Assembly: GCA_903907885.1 (NCBI GenBank)
Contig: CAIVPY010000212.1
Coordinates: 1 to 6,965 of the forward strand
DNA length: 6,965 bases
Source: an uncultured Bacteroidota bacterium
GTDB taxonomy: Bacteria; Bacteroidota; Bacteroidia; UKL13-3
Direction of reading: 5' to 3'
Positions 1-5,323 of this stretch are shown here, piece by piece. Position numbers and translations under genes: made by a program. The notes under the pieces are model-generated. The model did not search any database and was not told the origin of the DNA. It was given only the letters and a program-made list of their open reading frames with translations. Every line of letters starts with the position of its first letter. The stretch's first letter is position 1.

Positions 1-415
1 CAGCCATATTTCAAAAGCCTTACATCAAATTGCCGAAACCATTCATCAGCGTTCCCTCGTAATTGTTTTTAGCGATTTTATGCAAAGTGGAAACGATGAT
101 TTGTTTGCTGCCCTGCAGCATCTCAAGTACAATAAGCATGAAGTTATTTTGTTTGACGTGAAAGATAAAAATGCAGAGTTGCTTTTTGATTTTAAAAATA
201 GACCTTACCAATTTATCGATAGTGAAACAGGAGAAAAATTGAAGCTTCATCCTAATGCTGTAAAAGATAATTATTTGAAAGCCCTTGAAGATTATGAGGC
301 ACAACTGAAATTAAAATGCACCCAATATCATATTGAATTGGTTAAAGCTTCACTTTCAAACAACTTTACTCAAATTTTGTTGCCATTTTTGATGAAAAGA
401 AATAAAATAAAATAG
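1..415 (+). CDS. DUF58 domain-containing protein, C-terminal part (5' end outside window)
   Basis: An open frame runs in from the left edge (first full codon at position 2) to TAG at 413-415 and gives 137 residues. Near the start a strand-like stretch, RSLVIVFSDF, is followed by a run with HEVILFDVKD, then an 'ETGEKLKL' segment and a final 'LLPFLMKR'. This order matches the second half of DUF58 proteins, which have a von Willebrand factor A-like fold. Family members usually have about 290-300 residues, so roughly half is missing to the left. In Bacteroidota, DUF58 genes usually sit beside a MoxR-type AAA ATPase and vWA proteins of the Bat type. No such gene is visible here because the window cuts upstream. 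The molecular function of the family is poorly known; a chaperone or envelope-stress role with MoxR is proposed. The gene ends 35 bp before the antitoxin start, so read-through into the TA genes is possible. An in-frame ATG at 80 is internal, because the similarity extends upstream of it. Confidence 0.85.
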   Translation, partial: SHISKALHQIAETIHQRSLVIVFSDFMQSGNDDLFAALQHLKYNKHEVILFDVKDKNAELLFDFKNRPYQFIDSETGEKLKLHPNAVKDNYLKALEDYEAQLKLKCTQYHIELVKASLSNNFTQILLPFLMKRNKIK

Positions 416-448
416 CGACAAAAACTTTTTATTCTGAGGGAATTGTCG
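416..448. promoter_or_regulatory. candidate operator: inverted repeat before the TA pair
   Basis: A perfect 6-bp inverted repeat, CGACAA (416-421) and TTGTCG (443-448), has arm centres 27 bp apart and fills almost the whole 35-bp gap between the DUF58 gene and the antitoxin. Many type II TA operons are repressed by the antitoxin or complex binding an inverted repeat next to the start, so position makes this a candidate operator. Six-base arms in a gap this size can occur by chance. No exact TAnnTTTG element lies in the gap; the nearest is a one-mismatch AAATTTTG at 372-379 inside the DUF58 gene. Confidence 0.3.
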
Positions 449-450
449 TA

Positions 451-993
451 ATGTTGTGGGGGATTATGGCAACAACATATAAATCAACTCGAAAAAAGAA
501 TAAAGAATTTATCATCTCAGAGGCTGATTCTACTATTAGTTTGGTTGAAGATTCAGCCTTTAAATACTATTCAGATTCCAGTAATTATCTTAAGGGAATG
601 TTAGGAATCAATGCCTCCATTACCAATGAAATGGATTATATAGATATTACTCGTAAAGGCATTAAAAAGGATTCAGTTGTTAGGGTTTCTCAAAAGTTGG
701 GTATATCTCAAGAAAAAATGAGCAGCCTATTACATATGAGTGCGCGCACTTTTCAAAGATTAAACGATAACGAGCCTCTAGATATATACACCACAGAACA
801 AACTATAGAAATGGCGAAAGTAATTGTTAGGGCGCATCAGGTGTTTGAAGATGAAGCTACTGCTATTCAATGGCTGAAAAGCCCATTAAAGGTTTTGGGA
901 GGCGTTTCACCTATTGATTTGTTTGATACCAGTTTTGGTGTTCAAATGGTTTTGGATGTATTAGGCCGCATCGAGCAAGGTGTATATTCATAA
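451..993 (+). CDS. type II antitoxin of the Xre/MbcA/ParS family (DUF2384)
   Basis: This 180-residue protein is the likely antitoxin for the RES toxin that begins 2 nt after its stop. Residues about 65-130 are a helical Xre-like HTH region ('KKDSVVRVSQKLGISQEKMS' followed by 'SARTFQRL'), expected to bind the operon's own DNA. Residues about 133-180 match the MbcA/ParS/Xre toxin-binding domain. Its conserved features are W141, P145, GG 150-151, P154, G163 and the C-terminal GVYS (177-180), which in solved complexes reaches toward the toxin active site. About 60 residues at the N-terminus have no recognisable motif. The start is ambiguous. ATG 451 has a GAGGG 10 nt upstream. ATG 466 would give 175 residues beginning MATTYK, which looks more natural, and purine-rich GGGGGA lies too close to it to act as a normal ribosome site. 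Both domains are intact under either start. Confidence 0.85.
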   Translation: MLWGIMATTYKSTRKKNKEFIISEADSTISLVEDSAFKYYSDSSNYLKGMLGINASITNEMDYIDITRKGIKKDSVVRVSQKLGISQEKMSSLLHMSARTFQRLNDNEPLDIYTTEQTIEMAKVIVRAHQVFEDEATAIQWLKSPLKVLGGVSPIDLFDTSFGVQMVLDVLGRIEQGVYS

Positions 994-995
994 GT

Positions 996-1454
996 ATGCT
1001 GCTATATAGATTTAGTAAGCTTGAGTATATTAATGAAATTAGTGGTAATGGAGCCAAGCTATATGGAGGACGTTGGAATAGTAAAGGACAACCAATGCTC
1101 TATACTTCTGAAAGTGTATCCTTAGCTTTGATAGAACTGCTTTGCAATGCGGGTAATGGATTTTCATTGAATAAAACAGGATTTGTAATTTTGGATATTC
1201 CAACAAGAAATACCATTATTGAATTGCAAAAAAATGAATTACCCTCGAATTGGCAGGCTTATCCTTCGCCTGATAGCTTAAAGAAAATGGGGGATTTGTG
1301 GTTGCAAAATAAAAACTCATTGGCCTTGAAAGTGCCATCAGCAGTGGTGGATGTTGAATACAATGTGTTGCTAAATCCATTGCATAAAGATTTTAATAAA
1401 GTAAAAGTGATAGGCGTGAAACCTTATCAAATAGACAAAAGATTATTAGACTAA
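996..1454 (+). CDS. RES-domain toxin (NAD+-degrading TA toxin)
   Basis: The 152-residue protein carries the RES fold over nearly its whole length. Visible conserved residues are the GGRWN motif with R26, Y36 in 'MLYTSES', E47 in 'ALIELL', and S115 in 'KVPSAVV', followed by 'NVLLNPLHKDF'. R, E and S give the family its name and line the active site, so the enzyme appears intact. Characterised RES toxins (MbcT and the Pseudomonas putida and Photorhabdus RES proteins) destroy NAD+, with an ADP-ribosyltransferase-like fold. ParT of Sphingobium instead ADP-ribosylates PRPP synthetase. The substrate here is inferred to be NAD+. The start two nucleotides after the antitoxin stop implies translational coupling and antitoxin-first expression. 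The stop TAA (1452-1454) directly abuts the ispE ATG. The first codons (MLLYRFS) match where family members begin. Confidence 0.88.
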   Translation: MLLYRFSKLEYINEISGNGAKLYGGRWNSKGQPMLYTSESVSLALIELLCNAGNGFSLNKTGFVILDIPTRNTIIELQKNELPSNWQAYPSPDSLKKMGDLWLQNKNSLALKVPSAVVDVEYNVLLNPLHKDFNKVKVIGVKPYQIDKRLLD

Positions 1455-2279
1455 ATGATAGCATTTCCATGTTGTAAAATAAATTTAGGACTTCATGTAA
1501 TAAACAAGCGTGAGGATGGATTTCATAATTTGGAAACCATTTTTTATCCTGTGCCATGGTGCGATATGCTTGAATTTGTTGTGGATAATGAATCTGCGAA
1601 GGGCGAAGTGAAATTTATTTCAGATGGATTAACTATAGAAGGTGGTACTGATAATAATTTGGTTATAAAAGCATACAAGTTATTGCATCAAAAGTATGAT
1701 TTGGCTGCAGTGAAAGTGTTTTTATATAAGAAAATACCTATGGGTGCAGGATTAGGTGGAGGTAGCAGTGATGCAGCTTATGCACTTATACTTTTAAATG
1801 ATTTGTTTTCGCTCCAATTAACAACTATTGAATTGGAAAAATATGCTTCACAACTTGGAAGTGATTGTGCATACTTTATTAAAAGAGGTGCTCAATTTGC
1901 GAAAGGTAGAGGTGAAATTTTAGAGCCAATAGATCTGTATTTGAAGTCTTATTTTTTGTGTTTGATTAAACCTGATATTCATGTTAGCACTGCACAGGCA
2001 TTTTCAGGTGTAATGAAAAGAGGAGAATCAAGTAAATCTCTTAAAGAGTTTATTAAATTGCCTATTAATGATTGGAAAAATGTTATCCAAAATGACTTTG
2101 AAGAAAGTGTTTTTAATATCTATCCCGAGTTGGCAAGTATAAAAAATAACCTATACGATATGGGTGCAGAATATGCTGCTATGAGCGGTAGTGGCTCAAC
2201 TATATTGGGTTTATTTAAGGTCTTACCAGATTTGTCTGAAATGAAAAAGACCTACACAGTATTTACTTGTGAGTTATAA
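1455..2279 (+). CDS. ispE: 4-diphosphocytidyl-2-C-methyl-D-erythritol kinase
   Basis: IspE phosphorylates CDP-methylerythritol at the 2-hydroxyl with ATP, the fourth step of the MEP route to isoprenoid precursors, in the cytoplasm. The 274-residue length fits Bacteroidota IspE. It is a GHMP kinase: K8 in the N-terminal 'KINLGL' corresponds to the catalytic lysine, residues 97-108 (GAGLGGGSSDAA) form the ATP-binding glycine loop, D137 in 'LGSDCAYF' is the catalytic aspartate, and 'MSGSGSTILGLF' (243-254) is the third GHMP motif. The residues before K8 read PCC, where PNA or SPA is more usual. Active-site residues are otherwise kept. The start is well fixed, since orthologues begin at the same point. 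It lies immediately after the RES toxin stop, and no exact TAnnTTTG match is found in the last 260 bases of that gene, so it probably shares the TA transcript. Its 3' end converges on the ABC ATPase gene with only 5 bp between stops. Confidence 0.95.
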   Translation: MIAFPCCKINLGLHVINKREDGFHNLETIFYPVPWCDMLEFVVDNESAKGEVKFISDGLTIEGGTDNNLVIKAYKLLHQKYDLAAVKVFLYKKIPMGAGLGGGSSDAAYALILLNDLFSLQLTTIELEKYASQLGSDCAYFIKRGAQFAKGRGEILEPIDLYLKSYFLCLIKPDIHVSTAQAFSGVMKRGESSKSLKEFIKLPINDWKNVIQNDFEESVFNIYPELASIKNNLYDMGAEYAAMSGSGSTILGLFKVLPDLSEMKKTYTVFTCEL

Positions 2280-2284
2280 TTTGT

Positions 2285-2971
2285 TTATTGCTCTTTGTCG
2301 CTTTCAATAACACCATCTCTTAAGCGAACTATTCTTTTTGCTCTTTTGGCAATGTCTTCCTCGTGGGTAACGATAATTACGGTATTCCCTTTTTGATGGA
2401 TTTCTTCCAATAAATCCATAATTTCATGAGAGGTTTTTGTATCTAAATTTCCTGTTGGCTCATCTGCTAAAATAATAGCAGGTTGATTTACCAATGCCCT
2501 TGCTATTGCAACACGTTGTCTTTGTCCTCCTGAAAGCTCGTTGGGTTTGTGTTCCATTCTGTCTCCCAATCCAACACTTACCATGGCTTTTTCAGCCTTT
2601 TCGGTTCGATCTTTTTTACTTACACCGGCATAAACAAGTGGTAGTGCTACATTATCTAAAGATGTGTTTCTTGCCAATAAGTTAAAAGTCTGAAAGATGA
2701 AACCAATTTCTTTGTTTCTAATTTCGGCCAATTCATTATCCGACATGTTACTTACATCAGTGCCATTTAATTTGTAGCTTCCACGTGACGGGGTGTCAAG
2801 ACATCCTAAGATGTTCATTAGGGTTGATTTTCCAGAACCAGATGGTCCCATTAGGGCAACATATTCGCCTTTGTTTATTTGTAAATCAACAGACAGCAAG
2901 GCATTAACCTCTTGAGTTCCTATGCGGTAGGTTTTACCTATTTTTTGTATATCGATTACATTTTGAGCCAT
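2285..2971 (-). CDS. ABC transporter ATP-binding protein, LolD/MacB type
   Basis: This 228-residue nucleotide-binding subunit has every expected motif: Walker A GPSGSGKST (42-50), Q-loop Q94, ABC signature LSGGQ (146-150), Walker B IILADE (166-171) with the catalytic E171, D-loop 'GNLD' (174-177) and switch H203. Its length and the 'DEPTGNLDTKTS' stretch place it in the MacB/LolD/FtsE-like group, which pairs with FtsX-fold permeases to move lipoproteins, peptides or drugs through mechanotransmission rather than a transmembrane channel. No permease gene lies next to it in the window, so the partner is probably encoded elsewhere, and LolD versus MacB-type cannot be decided. It starts at ATG 2971, 61 bp after gatC on the same strand. 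It may be the last gene of the pyrE operon or have its own promoter, but no clear TAnnTTTG element is present in the 61 bp. Confidence 0.9.
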   Translation of the reverse strand: MAQNVIDIQKIGKTYRIGTQEVNALLSVDLQINKGEYVALMGPSGSGKSTLMNILGCLDTPSRGSYKLNGTDVSNMSDNELAEIRNKEIGFIFQTFNLLARNTSLDNVALPLVYAGVSKKDRTEKAEKAMVSVGLGDRMEHKPNELSGGQRQRVAIARALVNQPAIILADEPTGNLDTKTSHEIMDLLEEIHQKGNTVIIVTHEEDIAKRAKRIVRLRDGVIESDKEQ

Positions 2972-3001
2972 GATGCAATGTAGTGAAAGGAGAATGAGCC
3001 T

Positions 3002-3031
3002 AAATAAGTTTTATTTGAGTGGTAATTTACC
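3002..3031. repeat. two short inverted repeats between gatC and the ABC ATPase gene
   Basis: Within the 61-bp gap there are two symmetrical elements: AAATAA-gtt-TTATTT (3002-3016) and the odd-length palindrome GGTAATTTACC (3021-3031). The first could fold as a weak all-AT hairpin in the minus-strand transcript. It is not followed by a U-run, so a standard terminator is unlikely. They could be operator-like sites for the ATPase gene or chance in AT-rich DNA. Confidence 0.25.
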
Positions 3032-3032
3032 C

Positions 3033-3323
3033 TTATTTATCCAATACTTTTGGTACTCGAAAATAATCAGAATCTTTTGAAGGTGCATTTAGCAAGGCTT
3101 CTTGTTTTGATGTATTTTGGATTACTACATCCTCTCTCAACCTATTTACATCATCAGTCATAAAAATTAGTGGTTCTACATTATCAGTATTTACTTCATT
3201 TAATTTTTCAAAATAAGAGATAATGCTAGACATGTCTTTTTTTAAACTATCTTTTTCAGCATCAGTAAATTCAAGTTTTGCTAGTTCTGCTAATCTATCT
3301 ATTGTTTCGTTGTTAATATCCAT
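3033..3323 (-). CDS. gatC: Asp-tRNA(Asn)/Glu-tRNA(Gln) amidotransferase subunit C
   Basis: GatC is the small subunit that holds GatA and GatB together in the GatCAB complex, which converts misacylated Glu-tRNA(Gln), and in some organisms Asp-tRNA(Asn), to the correct amide form. The 96-residue length is typical. Recognisable stretches are 'LAELAKLEFTDAEKDSL' near the N-terminus, 'IISYFEKLNEVNTDNVEP' in the middle, 'RLREDVV', and the C-terminal 'DSDYFRVPKVLD'. Its presence implies that at least one of Gln-tRNA or Asn-tRNA is made by transamidation in this organism. gatA and gatB are not adjacent, so the complex is encoded at scattered loci. The ATG overlaps the 3' end of the acyltransferase gene by 11 nt in another frame, which suggests coupled translation. 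Confidence 0.93.
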   Translation of the reverse strand: MDINNETIDRLAELAKLEFTDAEKDSLKKDMSSIISYFEKLNEVNTDNVEPLIFMTDDVNRLREDVVIQNTSKQEALLNAPSKDSDYFRVPKVLDK

Positions 3324-4056
3324 GTTCTTTTAGTTTGTTATTAATTATGTTATAAACCCTTTCTTTCAAAGTATCAACATCATTAAGGGACATTCCTTTT
3401 GTAGAAATAGGCTTGTGAACAAATTGAATGACTGTACCTGGTCGTCCTTCAAATACTCCTTGGTCGGGTAAAATTATATGATTTCCCAATATAGTTACAG
3501 GTAATACATCAACTTGTGTTTCGATGGCTAACCTGAAAGGACCATCTTTAAATTTTATAAGTTTAGGTGTTTGATTAGAAATAGTTCCTTCAGGAAATAT
3601 CACCATGCTTCTCCCTTTTTCAATATTTCTAACCGTTTTCATATAAGCTTCAGCAGCTTTTCTCGCATTTTTTCTATCCACAGAAATATCAATTGTTCTA
3701 AACCAAATTCCGAAAAGAGGAATTTTTTCTAATTCAACTTTTGCTAAAAAGCTAAAGTCAAGTTTTTTTAGTTTCACAGTTAATGTAACAATATCAAGTT
3801 GAGAAGCATGATTTGGAGTGATAACGTAAGGCTTGGTAAAATCAACGCTTTCTTCAAAAATTTGTTTCACTCTTATAAAACCAAGAGTTAATAAAAACCA
3901 ACCCCAAAGTCTTCTTATTTTATGTCCCCAAGGGTATCTTTTAGGATTACTTAAAGTGTAATAAATTGCTGGATATAATGCCAAAAATATAACAAGCGTG
4001 CATAAGCCAAACCAAATGGCGTATATTGTTTTTAGTGGGTTATTGCTTAATTTCAA
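3313..4056 (-). CDS. plsC: lysophospholipid acyltransferase family protein (1-acylglycerol-3-phosphate acyltransferase-like)
   Basis: The 247-residue protein belongs to the PlsC/LPLAT family, which acylates lysophosphatidic acid to phosphatidic acid at the inner membrane. One hydrophobic segment lies at residues about 10-35. The catalytic HX4D motif is NHASQLD (H83, D88), 'LFGIWFRTIDISVDR' (114-128) forms the second block, FPEGT (154-158) is the glycerol-phosphate-binding block, and 'LPVTILGN' (185-192) the fourth. Family members of this length are common, but the exact acyl acceptor cannot be read, so the symbol is tentative. The likely start is TTG at 4054-4056. The frame is closed upstream by TAA at 4069-4071, and the first in-frame ATG is codon 139, far inside the catalytic domain. 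It starts 15 bp after pyrE and overlaps gatC by 11 nt, so it is in the middle of an operon. Confidence 0.88.
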   Translation of the reverse strand: MKLSNNPLKTIYAIWFGLCTLVIFLALYPAIYYTLSNPKRYPWGHKIRRLWGWFLLTLGFIRVKQIFEESVDFTKPYVITPNHASQLDIVTLTVKLKKLDFSFLAKVELEKIPLFGIWFRTIDISVDRKNARKAAEAYMKTVRNIEKGRSMVIFPEGTISNQTPKLIKFKDGPFRLAIETQVDVLPVTILGNHIILPDQGVFEGRPGTVIQFVHKPISTKGMSLNDVDTLKERVYNIINNKLKEHGY

Positions 4057-4071
4057 TGGTATATTATATTA

Positions 4072-4713
4072 TTATTGACCCCAAATTGAAGGACTTTTTC
4101 TCCATTCATTTAATAGTTGAATTTGGTTTTCTTTTACAGTATTATTTTCAACAGCTACTTTTATTAGTTCGTCATAGTTACATAGTGATACATAAGTACA
4201 ACTGGCATTGGCAAAAGTTTGTAATGCTTCATCAAAACCATAAGTGAATATACTTGCCATTCCTATCACATCAGCTCCAAAATCTCGAAGAGATTGTACT
4301 GCTTGAAGGCTGCTTTTACCTGTACTTACAAGGTCTTCAATTACTACAATTTTTTGACCATTTCTAATATCTCCTTCAACTTGTTTTCCCATTCCGTGTT
4401 TTTTTGCTTCAGATCTAACATAACCAAAAGGAAGTTTTAATTCATCAGCTACTAACACCCCAGGCGCAATACCTGCTGTAGCAACACCCACTATGGCCTC
4501 GGCTGAAGGAAATTTTTCAATCACTAATTTAGCTAATTCTTTTTTTATGAAGTTCCTTACTTCAGGATGAGATAGTGAAAGACGATTATCACTATAAATT
4601 GGGCTTTTCCATCCACTCGCCCAAGTAAATGGATTCTCGGGTTGAAGTTTAATTGCATTTATTTGTAACAAATATTCTGCTATTTTTGCAGATACAGTTT
4701 TACTAACTTCCAT
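4072..4713 (-). CDS. pyrE: orotate phosphoribosyltransferase
   Basis: PyrE joins orotate to PRPP to make orotidine 5'-monophosphate, the fifth step of pyrimidine synthesis, in the cytoplasm. The 213-residue protein shows 'FTWASGWKSPIYSDNR' (29-44) near the substrate site, 'GVATAGIAPG' (76-85), the flexible catalytic loop 'VRSEAKKHGMGKQVEG' (99-114) with its lysines, and the PRPP-binding motif 'VVIEDLVSTGKSS' (123-135). Enzymes of this type act as dimers with a shared active site. I chose ATG 4713. A TTG at 4722 is in frame but would place the start directly against the Nudix start codon and adds only three residues. It is the first gene of a minus-strand run with plsC and gatC. A TAnnTTTG match at 4720-4727 would give it an almost leaderless transcript. 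Confidence 0.95.
   Translation of the reverse strand: MEVSKTVSAKIAEYLLQINAIKLQPENPFTWASGWKSPIYSDNRLSLSHPEVRNFIKKELAKLVIEKFPSAEAIVGVATAGIAPGVLVADELKLPFGYVRSEAKKHGMGKQVEGDIRNGQKIVVIEDLVSTGKSSLQAVQSLRDFGADVIGMASIFTYGFDEALQTFANASCTYVSLCNYDELIKVAVENNTVKENQIQLLNEWRKSPSIWGQ
4681..4688 (+). promoter_or_regulatory. candidate -7 element for the Nudix gene
   Basis: TATTTTTG matches the Bacteroidota -7 consensus TAnnTTTG on the plus strand, inside the pyrE coding region. A start about 5-7 nt after it would leave a leader of roughly 28-30 nt before ATG 4723. No TTG at the usual 17-23 bp spacing is present; the nearest are 15 and 25 bp away, so only half of the promoter is supported. Confidence 0.4.
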
Positions 4714-4719
4714 ATTCAG

Positions 4720-4727
4720 CAAATGTA
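4720..4727 (-). promoter_or_regulatory. candidate -7 element for pyrE
   Basis: On the minus strand this reads TACATTTG, an exact TAnnTTTG match, and it overlaps the first codons of the Nudix gene. A GTTT at 4747-4750 lies 19 bp upstream as a poor -33 candidate. Transcription would begin only a few nucleotides before ATG 4713, giving a leaderless or nearly leaderless message. The match may be chance in AT-rich DNA. Confidence 0.4.
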
Positions 4728-5322
4728 TAAAATTTTTATAAACGATAAACCCTTAATATTTACAACACATATAATTGTTGAAGGAATATATGCAGGCTTA
4801 CCTGTTTACGAATATTCTTCACTAGCTCTTATGACTCACGTAAGAGAGGTAGAAGAGTTGCACAACAAGGGAGCTATATTGTTGTGTGAAGATGTAGAAT
4901 TGGCATGGGGAGAATTAAACCAGCACTTTAAATCAATAGTGGCTGCTGGGGGTTTAGTGTATAATATCAAAAACCAATTATTGCTTATAAAACGATTGGG
5001 AAAGTGGGATTTACCTAAAGGAAAGATGGATATTGGTGAATCAATTGAAGAAGCAGCCATTCGAGAAGTTGAGGAGGAGTGTGGTATTAGTCAGCTGAGT
5101 ATTTTACGAAAAGCAGCCATAAGTTACCATTCCTACAAATTGCACGGGCATAGATTTATTAAAGTTACACATTGGTTCGAGATGAAAACTATGTATAACG
5201 GAAAACTAGTGCCTCAAGCTGAAGAAAGCATTACCGATGCCATTTGGATTGATAGAGCAGATTTGAAACCGTTGGAAATAGATACTTATACTTCTATCAG
5301 AGATATTTTATTAGAAAATTAG
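4723..5322 (+). CDS. Nudix hydrolase with N-terminal extension
   Basis: The 199-residue protein contains a complete Nudix box at 100-122 in the form GX5EX7REVXEEXGI, with G100, E106, R114, E115, E118, E119 and G121, which binds the divalent metals needed to hydrolyse a nucleoside diphosphate linked to X. The Nudix fold begins near residue 72 ('IVAAGGLVYN') and runs to the C-terminus. Residues 1-70 form a separate segment beginning MYKIFINDKPLIFT, which has no motif I can assign. From memory, Bacteroidota Nudix proteins with this same N-terminus are common and lie beside pyrE, but I cannot check that here. The substrate is unknown. The start is supported by this N-terminal signature. The gene diverges from pyrE with 9 bp between start codons and converges on pabB with 1 bp between stop codons. 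Confidence 0.9.
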   Translation: MYKIFINDKPLIFTTHIIVEGIYAGLPVYEYSSLALMTHVREVEELHNKGAILLCEDVELAWGELNQHFKSIVAAGGLVYNIKNQLLLIKRLGKWDLPKGKMDIGESIEEAAIREVEEECGISQLSILRKAAISYHSYKLHGHRFIKVTHWFEMKTMYNGKLVPQAEESITDAIWIDRADLKPLEIDTYTSIRDILLEN

Positions 5323-5323
5323 T

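Noticed and set aside
20..304. Open frame of 94 codons on the minus strand opposite the DUF58 gene
   Set aside because: It lies entirely opposite a frame with clear DUF58 similarity, and its product is low-complexity and hydrophobic with no recognisable motif.
1186..1193. TAATTTTG inside the res gene as an ispE promoter
   Set aside because: It matches TAnnTTTG but lies more than 260 bp before ispE. Such matches are expected by chance several times in a window this AT-rich.
996..1454. Link between a ParT-like toxin (target: PRPP synthetase) and the PRPP-using pyrE in the same window
   Set aside because: No prs gene is present, the two loci are 2.6 kb apart on opposite strands, and the sequence does not separate ParT-like from NAD+-degrading RES toxins.
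2494..2685. Plus-strand open frame opposite the ABC ATPase gene
   Set aside because: It covers the antisense of the ABC signature and Q-loop region, and its composition is typical of a shadow frame.
3002..3016. Rho-independent terminator after gatC
   Set aside because: The stem is six A/T pairs with a 3-nt loop and no following U-run.
4026..4247. Plus-strand open frame spanning the pyrE/plsC junction
   Set aside because: It is antisense to two well-supported genes and its sequence resembles no protein family.
4714..4722. TTG at 4722 as the pyrE start
   Set aside because: It would make the two divergent start codons directly adjacent and adds only three residues; ATG 4713 begins where PyrE homologues do.
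4836..5060. Minus-strand open frame opposite the Nudix gene
   Set aside because: It is the complement of the Nudix box region and has no independent support.
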